64,000 bases of DNA from contig NC_064622.1 of the NCBI RefSeq assembly GCF_023898315.1, forward strand, positions 355,241,234 to 355,305,233, given 5' to 3'. A model generated the notes under the pieces. The model saw only the letters and a list, made by a program, of their open reading frames with translations, had not been told where the DNA came from and searched no databases. Both the position numbers and the translations under genes were made by a program. The stretch is from Schistocerca nitens. Lineage: Eukaryota; Arthropoda; Insecta; Orthoptera; Acrididae. The first letter of the stretch is position 1; each line of letters opens with the position of its first letter. Positions 41,461 to 53,873 of the stretch are shown in pieces.

Positions 41461-42194
41461 CGTTATGCCTCTTTATTCGCGATGCATATGTTGAGGGTCA
41501 ACCGTCAGTGCGTGGGCCAAGCGTCGACCCTCCATAGCTAAATGCTTATTTTTACACTGTTTCCTCCCTCATGTTCACGACATCAACTGGACGCCAAACT
41601 ACAACGTTCTTTCCTTAGGTGCTCAGACGCCGGTGGGAGGGAACGACACACCTAACACATTGACGGTGTAGTCGTTTTGGGCACTTTTGTTTCGTGGTGT
41701 GAACGTCCGTTCATTCTCGCTGAATGCGCGCGCCCGACTGGCTGTGGAGAGGCCAGTTGGTGTCGCATGTGGTTTGTTCCAAATCGATCGTGGTTCCCAG
41801 CCGAGTCGCTGCGGCACCGTTGTTCATGCCACAAACGCGGCCGTGTCGGAGGGATGTAAACGCGATGGATACAGTGCGAAATACGTCCCACACAAAACTG
41901 CGGGAACCGAAACTTGTTTCCGTTTTAGATAATTTTTTTGTTAAACGATGCATTCCTGAAATATATTAATTAAATTTATTACCTTTTATCTGAATCTCGT
42001 TCTACAACACCACGTTAAAAGTAACGAGTACATCGAGCCCAACATATCCGCCATTTTTTGAATTCATCCATCAAGTCCTAGTTTGTTAGGATATTTAGCT
42101 CCGTTTGCGAGTCGTCATGTTGGGGAACAGCGAGTAGTCATACAGAGCTACGCCTGCTAAAAGCAGCGGGTAGGATACCACACAAACGTCATCC
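41461..42194. other. No recognised gene; GC-rich core with overlapping frames
   Basis: 41640-41940 is GC-rich with open frames on both strands (for example a plus-strand frame from 41687). None contains a motif I know. It is AT-rich after 41940. Confidence 0.35.
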
Positions 42195-42400
42195 CGTTTT
42201 TAATAAAAAATTCCTGAATAATGTAGGCCGTAATGTGACCTTGCATTGTCATGGCGGAGTACCCAGTCGTTCTTCCGCCACTTCAGTGGATGTTGCCTCC
42301 TCATTTGCTCCCTCAGACGTCTTGCAACATGGCAACAATACACTTTATTGTTGATCTGATCAGGAGGAATTACCATCAACGACAAACACAACTCCTCAAC
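42195..42400 (-). pseudogene. Mariner transposase fragment (M7)
   Basis: The complement reads VYCCHVARRLREQMRRQHPL and WVLRHDNARSHYG, the mariner block around the second catalytic Asp. Both sides are unrecognisable; 42401-42880 holds nothing I can identify. Confidence 0.75.
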
Positions 42401-42880
42401 AAGGCACGTAACGTTACATTTAATTAGTCGAGCTCTTTTCGGTCGAGGTGAAGGAGTATTCTTCCACTACAACGACTGTACTTTTGATCAAGTAGTGTAC
42501 GCTCAAACAAAAATGTTAATTGTACACACACATTATGTGAGGTGTCTTGCTGATTTTCTAATCAGTATCCTTTCGATCTCTTTCTTAAATTATGGCGGGA
42601 TACTTAATAATCCGACAAATGCAGAGCTCTGATCGTATCAGTCAAATTACAGCAAGGTGGGACGTGCTATTTATCAAGGACGTTACGTAGGGCATGCAAT
42701 TTGCCCTTTTCAGTCAAAACCCAGAAAACTGAAAGCGGGGAAAAGGGGTCCCGGTAGAGAATATTTGGAAATGGATTTCCAATTACGGGACTTACCTGAA
42801 ATCCAACAGTGCCCCATTGTACTTAATTATATTTACTCTGATGCAATACTGTCGACTGTCCGATGCAAAAGTTAAAAGAA

Positions 42881-42882
<2 letters not shown>

Positions 42883-42945
<63 letters not shown>
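42883..42945. repeat. (TG)n microsatellite
   Basis: About 31 uninterrupted TG units, the longest microsatellite in the window. Confidence 0.97.
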
Positions 42946-42947
<2 letters not shown>

Positions 42948-43048
42948 GTCACCCGCAATGAATTGTACCCCTTACCATCGCTGGTCCTCTGGAACTTCTG
43001 GAACTGAGCGCGCCTTTTTCTGCCATAGACACTGTCCTGCTTAATTTT

Positions 43049-44252
43049 ACGAGGGGTATTGAATAAGTAATGCAAGATATTTTCTTCTGTAAGTAGGTTG
43101 GTTTTGTTCAGGATTCCACTACACCATATTAATCCCCATTCATTTGGTTAGAAAGCCCCATTTTTCAATATAATCGCCATTCAATCTACGTCCTTACGCC
43201 ACCTTACTGGAAGAGCCTGTATGCCCCCCAGATACCACTCTAGTGGTAGATCTCGGAGCCAACGTCTTCCTGCATTAGTCACCTCCCCATCATCCACTTA
43301 CTACTTCCTGCGGAGTGCATCCTTCATTGGGCCAAAGAGTTGAAAGTCGGGAGGTGCGAGGTACAGGGTATCCAATGAAGTTTTGTGTGCTACTCTCGGC
43401 TGCGCAGACTTGTGTGAGGGGAACATGCTGAAGCAGTTTTTTTTTTTTTCGGTCCCCTGGGGAAAGCACAATTCACTTCTGAGTTGATCGTTGCACCATG
43501 AGCAAGAACATCAAACGGAATAACCCCTTCAGAGCTCCATAAGACGGTCGCCTTGACTTTTCGGCTGAGAATGCGACTTCGAAATTTTTCTTCGGATGAC
43601 AGGTTCTGTGGTGTCATTCTGTGGACTGACGTTTTGTTTCTGGTTCGAAACGATGAACACATGTTTCATCGCCGGTGACGATGTTCGACAAAAAATTGCC
43701 ACGATCACCCTCATAGCGCGCAAGCAATTTCACACAGATGGTCCTTCGTTGCTCTTTATAGTTCTCTGTTAGGTGGCGAGGAAGCCAGCGAGCGCATACC
43801 TTTGACTACCCCTACCGGAGGACAAATGAGTCAGTACTAACAATAGAGATGTCAAGTTGACCAGAGAGTTCATTGTGGTCCGTCGATCACCTCGAATGAG
43901 AGTGTCCGCACGTTCCAACAATGCAGGAGTCACAACTGTGAGCTCCGGCCGACAGGCGGGAGATCTGACAGGCTTGCGCGACGTTATTGCGGTGATGACA
44001 AACGCCACGCCAAACGACTCATGGTGCTTTGTTTACCGCCAGGTGTCCGTACATATTCTGAAAACGCCTATGAATATCTGCAATGCTATAGTTTTTCGCT
44101 TGGAACGCACCTCCGCTAAAGCCGTCATCTATCGGAACTCCATGAAACTGTGGTGTTTGAAGCGTATTTCACGAAGACCCACCACAAATTCCGCATTTTT
44201 TTCAACCGAAACTGCCCGAGAAAAAAAATCTTGCATTACTTACTGAACGCTC
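43049..44252 (-). pseudogene. Mariner (M5) element and transposase, minus strand
   Basis: The ends TACGAGGGGTATTGAATAAG..TAATGCAAGA and TCTTGCATTACTTACTGAAC are imperfect inverted repeats. On the complement the mid-domain reads SSEEKFRSRILSRKVKATVL and GVIPFDVLAHGATINSE (43600-43460), then after a T-run (43437-43449) with a frameshift, APPDFQLFGPMKDALRRK and VRWRKDVD near the C-terminus (43350-43180). The N-terminal region shares GAGAGTGTCCGCACGTTCCA with the 27.1-kb fragment. Catalytic blocks are degraded. Confidence 0.8.
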
Positions 44253-44299
44253 ATCGCATGTTCAGTAGTGCCCAAGCCCAAAACTCACAGATTGAAACT

Positions 44300-46650
44300 G
44301 AGAAGAGGGCACACCGCCATTATAAGCGTATATGCACCAGAAGAAGGAAAAAAGAATGAGTTTAGAAGACTCTGATCAGACTATTATGACGGGTGATTTC
44401 AGTGCCACAACAGGTAATATTTCAGTAATGAATATTACATGGTCTTTCGGAGAACCAGTATGTAATGAAAATGGAAAAATAATAAGAGATTTTGCCACTT
44501 ACAATAATCTATAAATAACAAACAAATTTTAAGAAAAGAGATATACATCAGCATACTTAGGCCAGTAGAGGTCTTAGATCAATAATTTACTACGTTTTAG
44601 TAAATGATAAGCTAGTGGCGCAAGTAAGGATTACAAGAGTTTCTAGAGGACAAGATATAGGATCAAATCATTTTCTACTAGTCTCCAGAATACATCGTTT
44701 TGCGAAATGGAAGAAAATGACAAAACAAATACGTAACTAACAAGATCAAAGCGTTTATAAAGTATACTTGCTTGAAGAGGACAGTATAAAACATATTTAC
44801 CAAAGCAGATTAGATAAAAGGCTAGCAAACTTGCGAGCTAAGGATAATATACTAGAAGAAAGGCAAAACCTAAAGAATGGGATATATAGAGTAGCAGGAG
44901 ATGCTCTCGGTAAACAGAAAAAAATAAGGAAAAGAAAGGGCCTAAAAAGTTTGAATGAGGATATAAAAAGCTATTAAAGAAAAACGGGATGCATATACAG
45001 AATACTTAAGCAACCCTGCAGCTGGAAGATATAATCCTATAATGAGAGAAGAAATATTGCTAAATGTGTAAGAAAGGCACACCAAGAACGTTAGGATCCA
45101 TTTATCTCATATGGAGAATGATTTTCACAGGAGACATCAAATGGCCTATGAGATTTTAAACACAACAGAAAAAGAGAAGACGCCAATAAATAAAACTAAA
45201 GAAGAATAATGGGTAAATTATTACAAAGGATTATGGTATGATGATATAGCACACGAAATTGAAACTGAATCAACAGATGAAACGGGATTAGATGAAATAC
45301 AGTCTGACGAAGTAAAGTTTCCCGTTATATGACTTAAGAATAGAAAAGCAACAGAAGGAGATGATATTAAATCCGAATTGCTAAAATATGGAGGAATGAT
45401 GCTACATCTAAGACTGCTAAATCTCTTAAACGGATGTTGGAAGAGCAAGATAATTCCCAAAGACTGAAAGATAATATTGAAAAAAGGAGACAAAAGCCTA
45501 TGCAGTAACTACAGAGAAATAAGTTTACTAGACACAGCACACAAGATACATGCTAATATTTTAAACACAAGGCTTAAAAACATAACGGAAATAGTATAGC
45601 ATGAGAAACAAATGGGTTTTAGAAAAAGTCGCTCTACAATAGATGCAATTCTTATTTTACCACACAATACAAAAACGCAGGGAACAAAACACACACACAC
45701 ACACGCACACACACACACTGCTTTTATTGATTTCTTTTAAAAAACGTCTGACAATATCAATAGAGAGAAACTTTGGAAGATAATGATGAATCTCGGATAT
45801 CCGAAACATCTAATAAATATGACAAAAAATTTATATCAGAACACCACTCTAGATCTCAACGGAAAAATGACTAATGAAATACAAACTAAGAAAAGAGTAC
45901 GAGAAGGCTGCTGTATCTCCCCAACTTTGTTCAAAATTTACATGCATGGAATAATGCATGTATGGAATGCTGAATTTCAAGAACGTATATACTAGAAAAG
46001 AGGACTCTTTTAAACAACTTACTATATGCTGACGATGCAGTTATCCTATCAGATAAAGAAGCGGACCTTCCAAAAGGAATTTACTTATTGAAACAAGTGC
46101 GAAATTAGAATTGGAGATAACGGAAAAAACAGACTATGGCCTTCATGGAGAAAGAACCCATCAGAACCAAAATAGGGGTAGATCAAAAGATTTTAGAGCA
46201 AGTAAGCCTAGGATGTGAGATGACATATGGCTACAGCAAAGATATAGAAATTAAGCTGAGTAAATTTAGCAGGGCATGTGGAACAATTAACAGAAACCTT
46301 AAAAACAAAACTAGGAAAAATACTGAAATTCTACAATCCATTTGCAGTTCCCACATTGCTCTATGGAAGCGAGACTTGGTTGAGCAGCAAAAATCAAGAA
46401 AGCCGTTTCAGCTACAAGGAATGAGACGAGTTAAAGATCGCACAATAGAAGGCAGACAAAGGAATCGAGATATTAGAGAAGAGCTAAAAATTTTTAGTCG
46501 AAATTATAAAATTGTAGAGTATAGGAGGAAATGGAACGAACTCCTAGAAAGAATCGAGAGTGGCAGAATCCCCTTAAAGGGTATAAATTATAACTGTCGA
46601 GGAAGAATAGCAATTTCGTCCAATACCTGAAGTGTAGAAGAAGAAAAAAA
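44300..46650 (+). pseudogene. RTE-type LINE, AT-rich and heavily decayed
   Basis: From the left: GDFSATTGNISVMN (44392-44435; apurinic endonuclease GDFNA motif) and FGEPVCNENGKIIRDFA. Then reverse transcriptase pieces: KGDKSLCSNYREISLLDTAH (about 45490-45540), MGFRKSRSTIDAI, YADDAVILSDKEADL (YADD at 46025-46036) and LKFYNPFAVPTLLYGSETWL (about 46340-46385), then a C-terminal domain KWNELLERIESGRIP. More than ten stops or shifts. Strong A-richness marks the coding strand. A (CA)n run sits at 45689-45717. Confidence 0.85.
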
Positions 46651-48064
46651 AGAAGACGACTTAACCCGGAGACGCTGAGTAATCGGCTAGTTAAACAATA
46701 AAACGGAGGTTACAGTGTCTGACGTTTGCTTTAGAAGCAAGAGAAATCTCCAGAAAACCTTGGTCACAACTGGGGAATGACCCCCTGGACATGTGCATGC
46801 CGCTATCGATCGCAGACGATCCTGAACTCAAACTTTTTTTCACTGTCGAGGCACGGCTGGCTGTTCAAGTAACGACCTATATTCAGATTGGGAGTTTACA
46901 GCCAAACACCAGACGATCTGGCAACAGGGCAAAAGAAGTGCCAGTTGAGAATATTTTGGAGGGTGGTTCTCAGTTACGCATTTACCTTACAATCAAAGGA
47001 AGCCTGATTAGGACTGTATGCTGAACACAGCTACGGATTTGGGTACTTTATTTGTACAGATAAGAATTTTGTAAATGAGAGTATATGGCTGGCGAAGTTC
47101 AACTAAAACGCTCAAAATTTGCGTGACGAAACCTGTATCATTCGGCAGCGCTGCGTCAAAGTTCCTAAATTTCAGGACTCTGGCGAAGTGGCAGAGGGAG
47201 AGAATAACGCACGTTTCAGCATTCAAGTCTGGCAGTTATTAGCTGAACGCCAGGTGGTGGCAGCGGAGCACGGTGAAATGCGCTTTGTTCCATTGTCTTC
47301 CGGCGCGCTTTATTCCAGCGTTTCGCCTAACTTTGTTAGCATTCTGGCCATTGATCGCGGCTCATCAGCAGCCTTTCTCCCTGCGCGGGGGCACTCAATT
47401 CGCATACCTGATGGCGGGCGGGCACGCTGAGTTCTTTCTTTCAACTTTCAAATTGCTTCCGGCAGGGGCAGTATTTGAAATCCGCAGTTTAATTGACGGC
47501 TCTTCAGAACAGGAAAGAACAGAGACGTGCAACATACTGCGGAGCTGCTAGGATAGAATTTCTGCGATATTTAATTCTTTCGGTTTTGTCGCCATGCCTT
47601 TCTGTAAGTGTATCAATCTATATTTAACAGCCGCTTTAGAGAAATACACTGGTCACAATATCAATAGGCGTGATTGTTATAATTATTCTGGCTATCATAA
47701 AAATAAGTTGGCTCGAACACCGCGGTGTGGATGATAGCTTCCGCCTACCTACGATCTTTGAACAGCCTAACTCAGCCAGTTATAGAGCGATCTCTAAGCG
47801 CATTCGTGTCTTTCACTTCGACAAAATATTGACACAGAAAAAGAAGCGATGACAGAAACATTCCTACGACTGACAAGGAAACGAACCAGTGACCTTTGGA
47901 TCTACGGAGTGAACCAGAACTCCAACGACAAAATTTCGGATGTTGTTCACGGATATTTTCCTAGTATTTTGGAATTAGGACCCGTGGTCCTCGATGGCTC
48001 GTTATTGAGTAGTACTGCTTCGTTTGATTTTTTTACTCCCATTAATATTTGTAAACGAACTACT
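46651..48064. other. No recognised gene
   Basis: Mixed composition. 47100-47560 has moderately GC-rich open frames on the plus strand (for example 47119-47430 and 47273-47551) without known motifs. 47849-48091 has a frame starting MTETFLRLTRKRTSDLWIYG that I do not recognise. It may be the LINE's target sequence or its unrecognised 5' end. Confidence 0.4.
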
Positions 48065-49766
48065 GATGTGGATGGATTTGACAGTGTCTAGCAAGAAAAT
48101 TAGGATTGTGTCAGTTTATTCGCATTGTGAAGGGACAGATCAAAATAAGATGGATAGTTTTTATGACGCACTCAGTGATGTAGTTGTTAGAGTAAAGGAC
48201 AAGGACCGTGTTCTGCTCGTGGGTGATTTTCATGCAAGGATTGGAAATCGAACAGAAGGTTATGAAAAGGTTATGGGTAAATTTGGAGAGGATATGGAGG
48301 CCAACAGGAACGGGAAACAACTCTTGGATTTCTGTGCAAGTATGAGCTTAGTAATCACAAACTCCTTTTTTAAACAAAAGAATATTCACCGGTATACTTG
48401 GGAAGGCAGGGGAACAAGATCTGTCATTGACTATGTAATAACAGATCAGGAATTCAGGAAGGTTGTGAGGGACACACGTGTATTCAGGGGATTGTTTGAT
48501 GACACTGATCACTATTTAATCTGCAGTGAAATTAGGAATGTGAGGCCGAAAGTGCAGGAGGTCAGGTCCATATGTAGGAGGATAAGAGTGGAGAAACTTC
48601 AAAAGAAGGAAATCAGGCACAAGTACATAACAGTAATCTCAGAAAAGTACCAGTTATTTGAATGTAGTCAATTACAGTCATTGGAAAAGAAATGGACAAG
48701 GTACAGGGACACAGTACTAGAAGCGACTAAAGAATGCCTTGGAACAGTAGTGTGTAAAGGTAGGATGAAGCAAACAGCTTGGTGGAATGACACAGTCTAG
48801 GCAACCTGTAAAAGGAAAAAGAAGGCGTATCAAAAATGGCTACATACTAGAACTCAGATAGACAGAGAAAGTTATGTTGAAGAAAGAAACAAAGCCAAAC
48901 AGATAATTGCAGCATCCAAGAAGAAATCTTTGGAAGACTGTGGAAACAGGTTGGAGACTTTGGGACAAGCTGCTAGAAAACCATTCTGGAGTTTAATTAG
49001 CAGTCTTCGAAAGGGGGGTAAGAAGGAAATAACAAGTATTTTGGACAGGTCAGGAAAACTGCTGGTGAATCCGGTTGATGCCTTGTGCAGATGGAGGGAA
49101 TATTTTGAAGAGTTGCTCAATGTATGTAAAAATACGATCAGTAATGTTTCAGATTTCGATGTACAATGGGATGGGAATGATGTTGGAAATAGGATCACAT
49201 TTGAGGAAGTGGAGAAAATGTTCAATAGATTACAGTGCAATAAAGCGGCTGGGGTGGATGAAATTAAGTCGGAACTAATCAAATACAGTGGAATGTCAGG
49301 TCTTAAATGGCTACACAGGATAATTGAAATGGCGTGGGAGTCGGGACAGGTTCCATCAGACTGGACGAAAGCAGTAATCACACCAATCTTTAAACATGGA
49401 AACAGAAAAGATTGTAACAACTACAGAGGTATCTCTTTAATCAGCGTTGTGGGTAAAATCTTCTCAGGTATTGTTGAAAGGAAAATGCGAGTATTGGTTG
49501 AGGACCAATTGGGTGAAAATCAGTGTGGGTTTAGGCCTCTTAGAGGTTGTCAGGACCAGATCTTTAGCTTACGGCAAATAATGGAGAAGTGTAACGAGTG
49601 GAACAGGGAATTGTATCTATGCTTTATAGATCTAGGAAAGGCATATGACCGGGTTCCTAAGAGGAAGTTATTGTCTGTTCTACGAGATTATGGAATAGGA
49701 GGCAAACTTCTGCAAGCAATTAAAGGTCTTTACATAGATAGTCAGGAAGCAGTTACGGTAAATTGA
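48024..49766 (+). pseudogene. LINE endonuclease plus reverse transcriptase, one internal stop
   Basis: One frame of 581 codons is interrupted only by TAG at 48798. Endonuclease: RIVSVYSHCEG, LLVGDFHARIGNRTEG (GDF at 48222), RSVIDYVITDQEFRKVV and DDTDHYLICSE (SDH motif as TDH). Linker: QTAWWNDTV, FWSLISSLRKGGKKE and YFEELLNV. Reverse transcriptase: AVITPIFKHGNRKDCNNYRG, GENQCGFRPLRGCQDQIFSL and LCFIDLGKAYDRVP (first catalytic Asp). The N-terminal part of the endonuclease is missing, so the apparent Met (48024) is not the true start. A one-base loss at about 49763 ends the frame. Confidence 0.9.
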
Positions 49767-50705
49767 GTTCATGGTTCAGAGTAGTTTCAGGGGTAAGACA
49801 AGGCTGCAACCTGTCACCACTGTTGTTCATTTATTTACGGATCATATGTTGAAAACAATAGACTGGCTGGGTGAGATTAAGATATGTGAACACGAAATAA
49901 GCAGTCTTGTATATGCGGATGACTTAGTTGTGATGGGAGATTCGATTGAAAGTTTGCAAAGTAATATTTCAGAGCTAGATCAGAAATGTAAGGACTATGG
50001 TATGAAGATTAGCATCTCCAAAACGAAAGTAATGGCAGTGGGAAAGAGATATAAACGGATTGAGTGCCAAATAGGAGGAACAAAGTTAGAACGGGTGGAC
50101 GGTTTCAAGTACTTAGGATGCATATTCTCACAGGATGGCAACATAGTGAAAGAACTAGAAGCGAGGTGTAGCAAAGCTAATGCAGTGAGCGCTCAGCTAC
50201 GATCTACTCTCTTCGGCAAGAAGGAAGTCAGTACTAAGACTAAGTTATCTGTGCACCGTTCAATCCTTCGACCAACTTCGTTGTATGGGAGCGAAAGCTG
50301 GGTGGATACAGGTCACCTTTCAATAAGGTTGCGGTTACGGATATGAAAGTAGCTAGGATGATTGCAGGTACTAGTATTTGGGAACAATGGCAGGAGGGTG
50401 TGCACAATGAGGAAATCAAAGAAAAACTGGGAATGAACTCTATAGATGCAGCAGTCAGGGCGAACAGGCTTAGATGGTGGGGTCATGTTACACGCATGGG
50501 AGAAGCAAGGTTACCAAAGAGACTCACGTGTTCAGCAGCAGAGGGTAGGAGGAGTCGGGGTAGACCAAGGAGAAGGTACCTGGATTCGGTTAAGAATGAT
50601 TTTGAAGTAATAGGCTTAACATCAGAAGAGGCACCAATGTTAGCACTGAATAGGGGATCATGGAGGAATGTTATAAAGGGGACTATGCTCCAGACTGAAC
50701 GCTGA
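49767..50705 (+). pseudogene. Same LINE: catalytic box and C-terminal domain
   Basis: It continues after the frameshift: GVRQGCNLSPLLF is readable at about 49790-49830, then another one-base shift. EISSLVYADDLVVMGDSIES holds the catalytic box (YADD at 49912-49923). MKISISKTKVMAVGKRYK, FKYLGCIFSQDGNIVKELE and RPTSLYGSESW follow. After a shift near 50310 comes the typical C-terminus LRWWGHVTRMGEARLPKR and GRPRRRYLDSVKNDFEV, ending at 50705. Three shifts in total, each of one or two bases, indicate a young copy. Confidence 0.9.
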
Positions 50706-50726
50706 AAGGCATAATCAGTCTTAAAT

Positions 50727-50743
50727 GATGATGATGATGATGA
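50727..50743. repeat. (ATG)n LINE tail
   Basis: Short ATG repeat at the 3' end of the LINE. Confidence 0.85.
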
Positions 50744-50917
50744 TGGTTAATCTTTGCATCCGTGTACGGCACTAATAAAATCTGCACAACGGTGCACATG
50801 TCTACCATATGCGCCGCTTACCTTGTTCGTAAAAAAAGTTGTTCCATTCACTCACTGCGTTCGCTGTTAACAGTGAGGCCTATCTTATTCTCCAATCTCA
50901 AGCTTCCATTCAATACT

Positions 50918-51121
50918 AAAAATGTTCAAATGTGTGTGACATCTTATGGGACTTAACTGCTAATGTCCTAAGTCCCTAAGCTAACACACTACTTAACCTA
51001 AATTATCCTAAGGACAAAAACACACACCCATGCCCGAGGGAGGACTCGAAACTCCGCCGGGACCAGCCGCACAGTCCGTGACTGCAGCGCCTGAGACCGC
51101 TCGGCTAATCCCGCACAGCTG
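50918..51121 (-). mobile_element. SINE S3, minus strand
   Basis: On the complement the head GCGGGATTAGCCGAGCGGTC is followed by B-box-like GGAGTTTCGAGTCCTCCCTC. The body GGGCATGGGTGTGTGTTTTT..GTCCTTAGGATAATTTAGGT is related to S1. Duplication CATTCAATACT at 50907-50917 and 51122-51132. Confidence 0.92.
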
Positions 51122-51267
51122 CATTCAATACTGCTTGGTTATGTGTGTCTCAGGTAAGCTTTTCTTGTAATGACAGTTGTAGTTGATACTGATACACTGT
51201 AGTATGGGTCGATGAAGAATTGGTAGACATGCATCTTGAGTGTACGTGGGGAGGGGGGGGGGGGAAA

Positions 51268-51496
51268 TTTGATGATGATGTTTGGTTTGTGGGGCGCTCA
51301 AATGCGCGGTCATCAGCGCCCGTACAAAGTGCCAATTTTTTACACAGTCCAATCTAGCCACCGTCAAGAATGATGATGAAGACAACACAAACACCCAGTC
51401 TCCGGGCGGAGAAAAATCTCTAACCAGGCCGGGAATCGAACCCGGGACCCTGTGATCCAGAGGCTCTAACGCTAGCCACTAGACCACGACCTGCGG
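51268..51496 (-). mobile_element. SINE S6, minus strand
   Basis: On the complement the head has GGTCGTGGTCTAGTGGCTAG (A-box) and CCCGGGTTCGATTCCCGGCC (B-box). The body reads AGATTTTTCTCCGCCCGGAG, GACTGGGTGTTTGTGTTGTC and CGCTGATGACCGCGCATTTG. It lies next to a G-tract (51246-51264). Confidence 0.88.
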
Positions 51497-51780
51497 ACGG
51501 GGAGGGGAGTGATTCACTGGGTGCAATGGAACAACGGCTATGCTGAGATGTTCACAATACTTTTGCGTTTGAGGATTGTTGTACTACTCCATGTTTAGTA
51601 CATTTTGCTGACTACGTAATAAGCCTTTTTCACTGTTGTGGGGGTATTTTCACATAAACAGAGGTAATTAGGGCAACGAACCAAACAAATCGTTATCAAG
51701 TTATCACTCAGTAGCGAGCCACGGATCCTTTAACTACGATACTCAGAAAATACCATTGAAGAAGTATGGAAACATTGCCG

Positions 51781-51978
51781 CCGGCCGATGTGGCCGAGCG
51801 GTTCTAGGCGCTACAGTCTGGAACAGCACAACCGCTACGGTCGCAGGTTCGAATCCTGCCTCGGGCATGGATGTGTGTGCCGTCCTTAGGTTAGTTAGGT
51901 TTAAATCGTTCTAAGTTCTAGGGGACTGATGACCTCAGATGTTAAGTCCCATAGCGCTCAGAGCCATTTGAACCATTT
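51781..51978 (+). mobile_element. SINE S1, plus strand
   Basis: Complete. Flanks GAAACATTGCCG (51769-51780) and GAAACATAGCCG (51979-51990), one mismatch. Confidence 0.93.
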
Positions 51979-52210
51979 GAAACATAGCCGGTAGAGTTCT
52001 GGTTCTCCATACGTATTTGCCCACACCCTTCCCCTCCTCCTCCTCCAGCGTCCCAAGAGCCATAACTATTTAAACAATTAATTATTATTACTTGCAACTC
52101 TTTCCTGTGTCGCTTGGTTTCTTAATCGTTGGGTACCAGACTATGGATCTGAAGGTCTCTGGTTGGACCTCTGACAAGTCCTAGTATTTGTATCTGTAGC
52201 AAAACACTTC

Positions 52211-52409
52211 AAATGGTTCAAATGGCTCTGAGCACTGTCGGGCTTAACTTCTGAGGTCATCAGTCCCCTAGAACTTAGAACTACTTAAACCTAACTAACC
52301 TAAGGACATCACAAACATCCATGCCCGAGGCAGGATTCGAATCTGAGACAGTAGCGGTCGCGCTGTTCCAGACTGTAGCGCCTAGAACCGTTCGGCCACC
52401 CCGACCGAC
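52211..52409 (-). mobile_element. SINE S1, minus strand
   Basis: Complete. Exact 13-bp duplication AGCAAAACACTTC at 52198-52210 and 52410-52422. Confidence 0.95.
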
Positions 52410-52422
52410 AGCAAAACACTTC

Positions 52423-52590
52423 CTTCGCTGCTGTCAACATGATGGAAATGAAATTCCAACATTAACCGCAATCTGGCATTGGAACAAATTCAATGGTGAT
52501 AAATGAAAATTTGTGCCAACAGGACTCGAACCCGCACTTGTCGCTTTAAGCGAGCGGTCGCCTTAACCGTTCGGCTATCTGAGCACGCTT
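52423..52590 (-). repeat. tRNA-like SINE, minus strand
   Basis: The complement from 52590 reads GCGTGCTCAGATAGCCGAAC, GGTTAAGGCGACCGCTCGCT and GTGCGGGTTCGAGTCCTGTT, a tRNA-like head with A and B boxes. The tail CACAAATTTTCATTTATCAC continues to about 52423. Limits approximate. Confidence 0.7.
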
Positions 52591-52896
52591 CACGTCCAAT
52601 CCAAATTCCCAACTTGTCGCACACCACATACATAGCGTCTCCTGACCCTTTCCCTCATTGTTCGCAGCCTCACGCTGATAGCCGCCAATGATCGAGCGAA
52701 GAGTGTATCTGCACTGAATGATCTTTAATTGCCGTCAAGACACATACACTAAGGTGACAGAAGTCATGAGATAGCGAGTGCACATATACAGATGTCGATA
52801 GTATCGCGTACATATCATATAGAAGGGCAGTGCATTGCCACAGCTGTTATTTGTACTCAGGTGACGCACGTGAAAAGGTATCCAACATATCGTCAC

Positions 52897-53860
52897 ACGA
52901 CGAGAATTAACAGACTTTGAACGCGGAATGGTACTTGGAGCTAGACGCATGGGGCATTCCATATCGGAAAAAGTTGGGTCAAAAGTGTGCCGAGAATGCC
53001 ACAATTCAGGCATTACCTCTCACTACGGACAACGGACTTCACGATTGAGAGAAGCAGCGTTTTCATAGAGTTGTCAGTGTTAACAGACAAGCAACAATGC
53101 GTGAAATAACTGCAGAAATCAATGTGGGACGTACGATGAATGCAGCCATCACGACAGTGCGGCGAAATTTGGCGTTAATGGGCTATGGCAGCAGATGACC
53201 GACGCGAATGCCTTTGCTAATAGCACGACATCGCTTGCGGTGTCTCTCCTGGTCTCGTAACTACATCGGTTAGACTTAAACGACTGTAAGCCGTGGTCTG
53301 GTCAGATGACTCCCGATTTAGCTGCTAAGAGCTGGTTGTAGGGCTCCAGTGTGGCTCAGATCCCACGAAGCCATGAACCTAAACTGTCAACATGGCACTG
53401 TACGTGGTGGTGGTCCCTCCATAATGGTGTGGACTGCGTTTACATGCAATGGATTAGGTACCTCTGGTCCAACTGAGCCAATCATTGGCTGTCAATTGTT
53501 ACGTTCGGCTGCTTTCAGACCATTTGCAGCCATTCATGGACTTCACGTTCCCAAGCAACAATGGAATTTTTACGGATGACAATGCGCCACGTCAGCGGGG
53601 TACAGCTGTTCACGATTGGTTTGAAGATCATTCTTGAAAATTCGAGCGAATGATTTGACCACCCAGATCGCCCGACATGAATTCCATCAAACATTTACGG
53701 AACATAATCGAGAGGCCAGTTCGCGCACAAAATCCTGCATCGGCAACACTTTCGCAATTATGGACGGCTATAGAGGCAACTTGGATTTATATTTCTCCAG
53801 GGGACTTCCAAAGACTTGCTGAGTCCAATTCAAGTCGAGTTGCTGCACTACACCAGGCAA
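52897..53860 (+). pseudogene. Tc1-F transposase pseudogene
   Basis: Broken frames read LTDFERGMVLGARRMGHSI (about 52910-52965; helix-turn-helix), VVWSDDSRFSC (first Asp, about 53297), GGPSIMVWTAFTCNGLG (53410-53460), FTDDNAPRQRGTAVHDWF (second Asp, about 53575-53625) and DMNSIKHLRNIIERPV, where the triad Glu reads Lys. Several stops and shifts. Confidence 0.8.
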
Positions 53861-53873
53861 TAGGAGGTCCGAC

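Larger units (their letters stand above)
48065..50745 (+). mobile_element. RTE-type LINE, 5'-truncated, nearly intact
   Basis: It covers most of the endonuclease, all of the reverse transcriptase and the C-terminal domain, and ends in (GAT)n/(ATG)n at 50727-50743, a microsatellite-type tail known for RTE-like elements. The left limit is approximate. Clade is by motif order and tail; I did not run a phylogeny. Confidence 0.87.

Noticed and set aside
42817-43044. Cys/Val-repeat ORF
   Set aside because: Translation of the (TG)n microsatellite.
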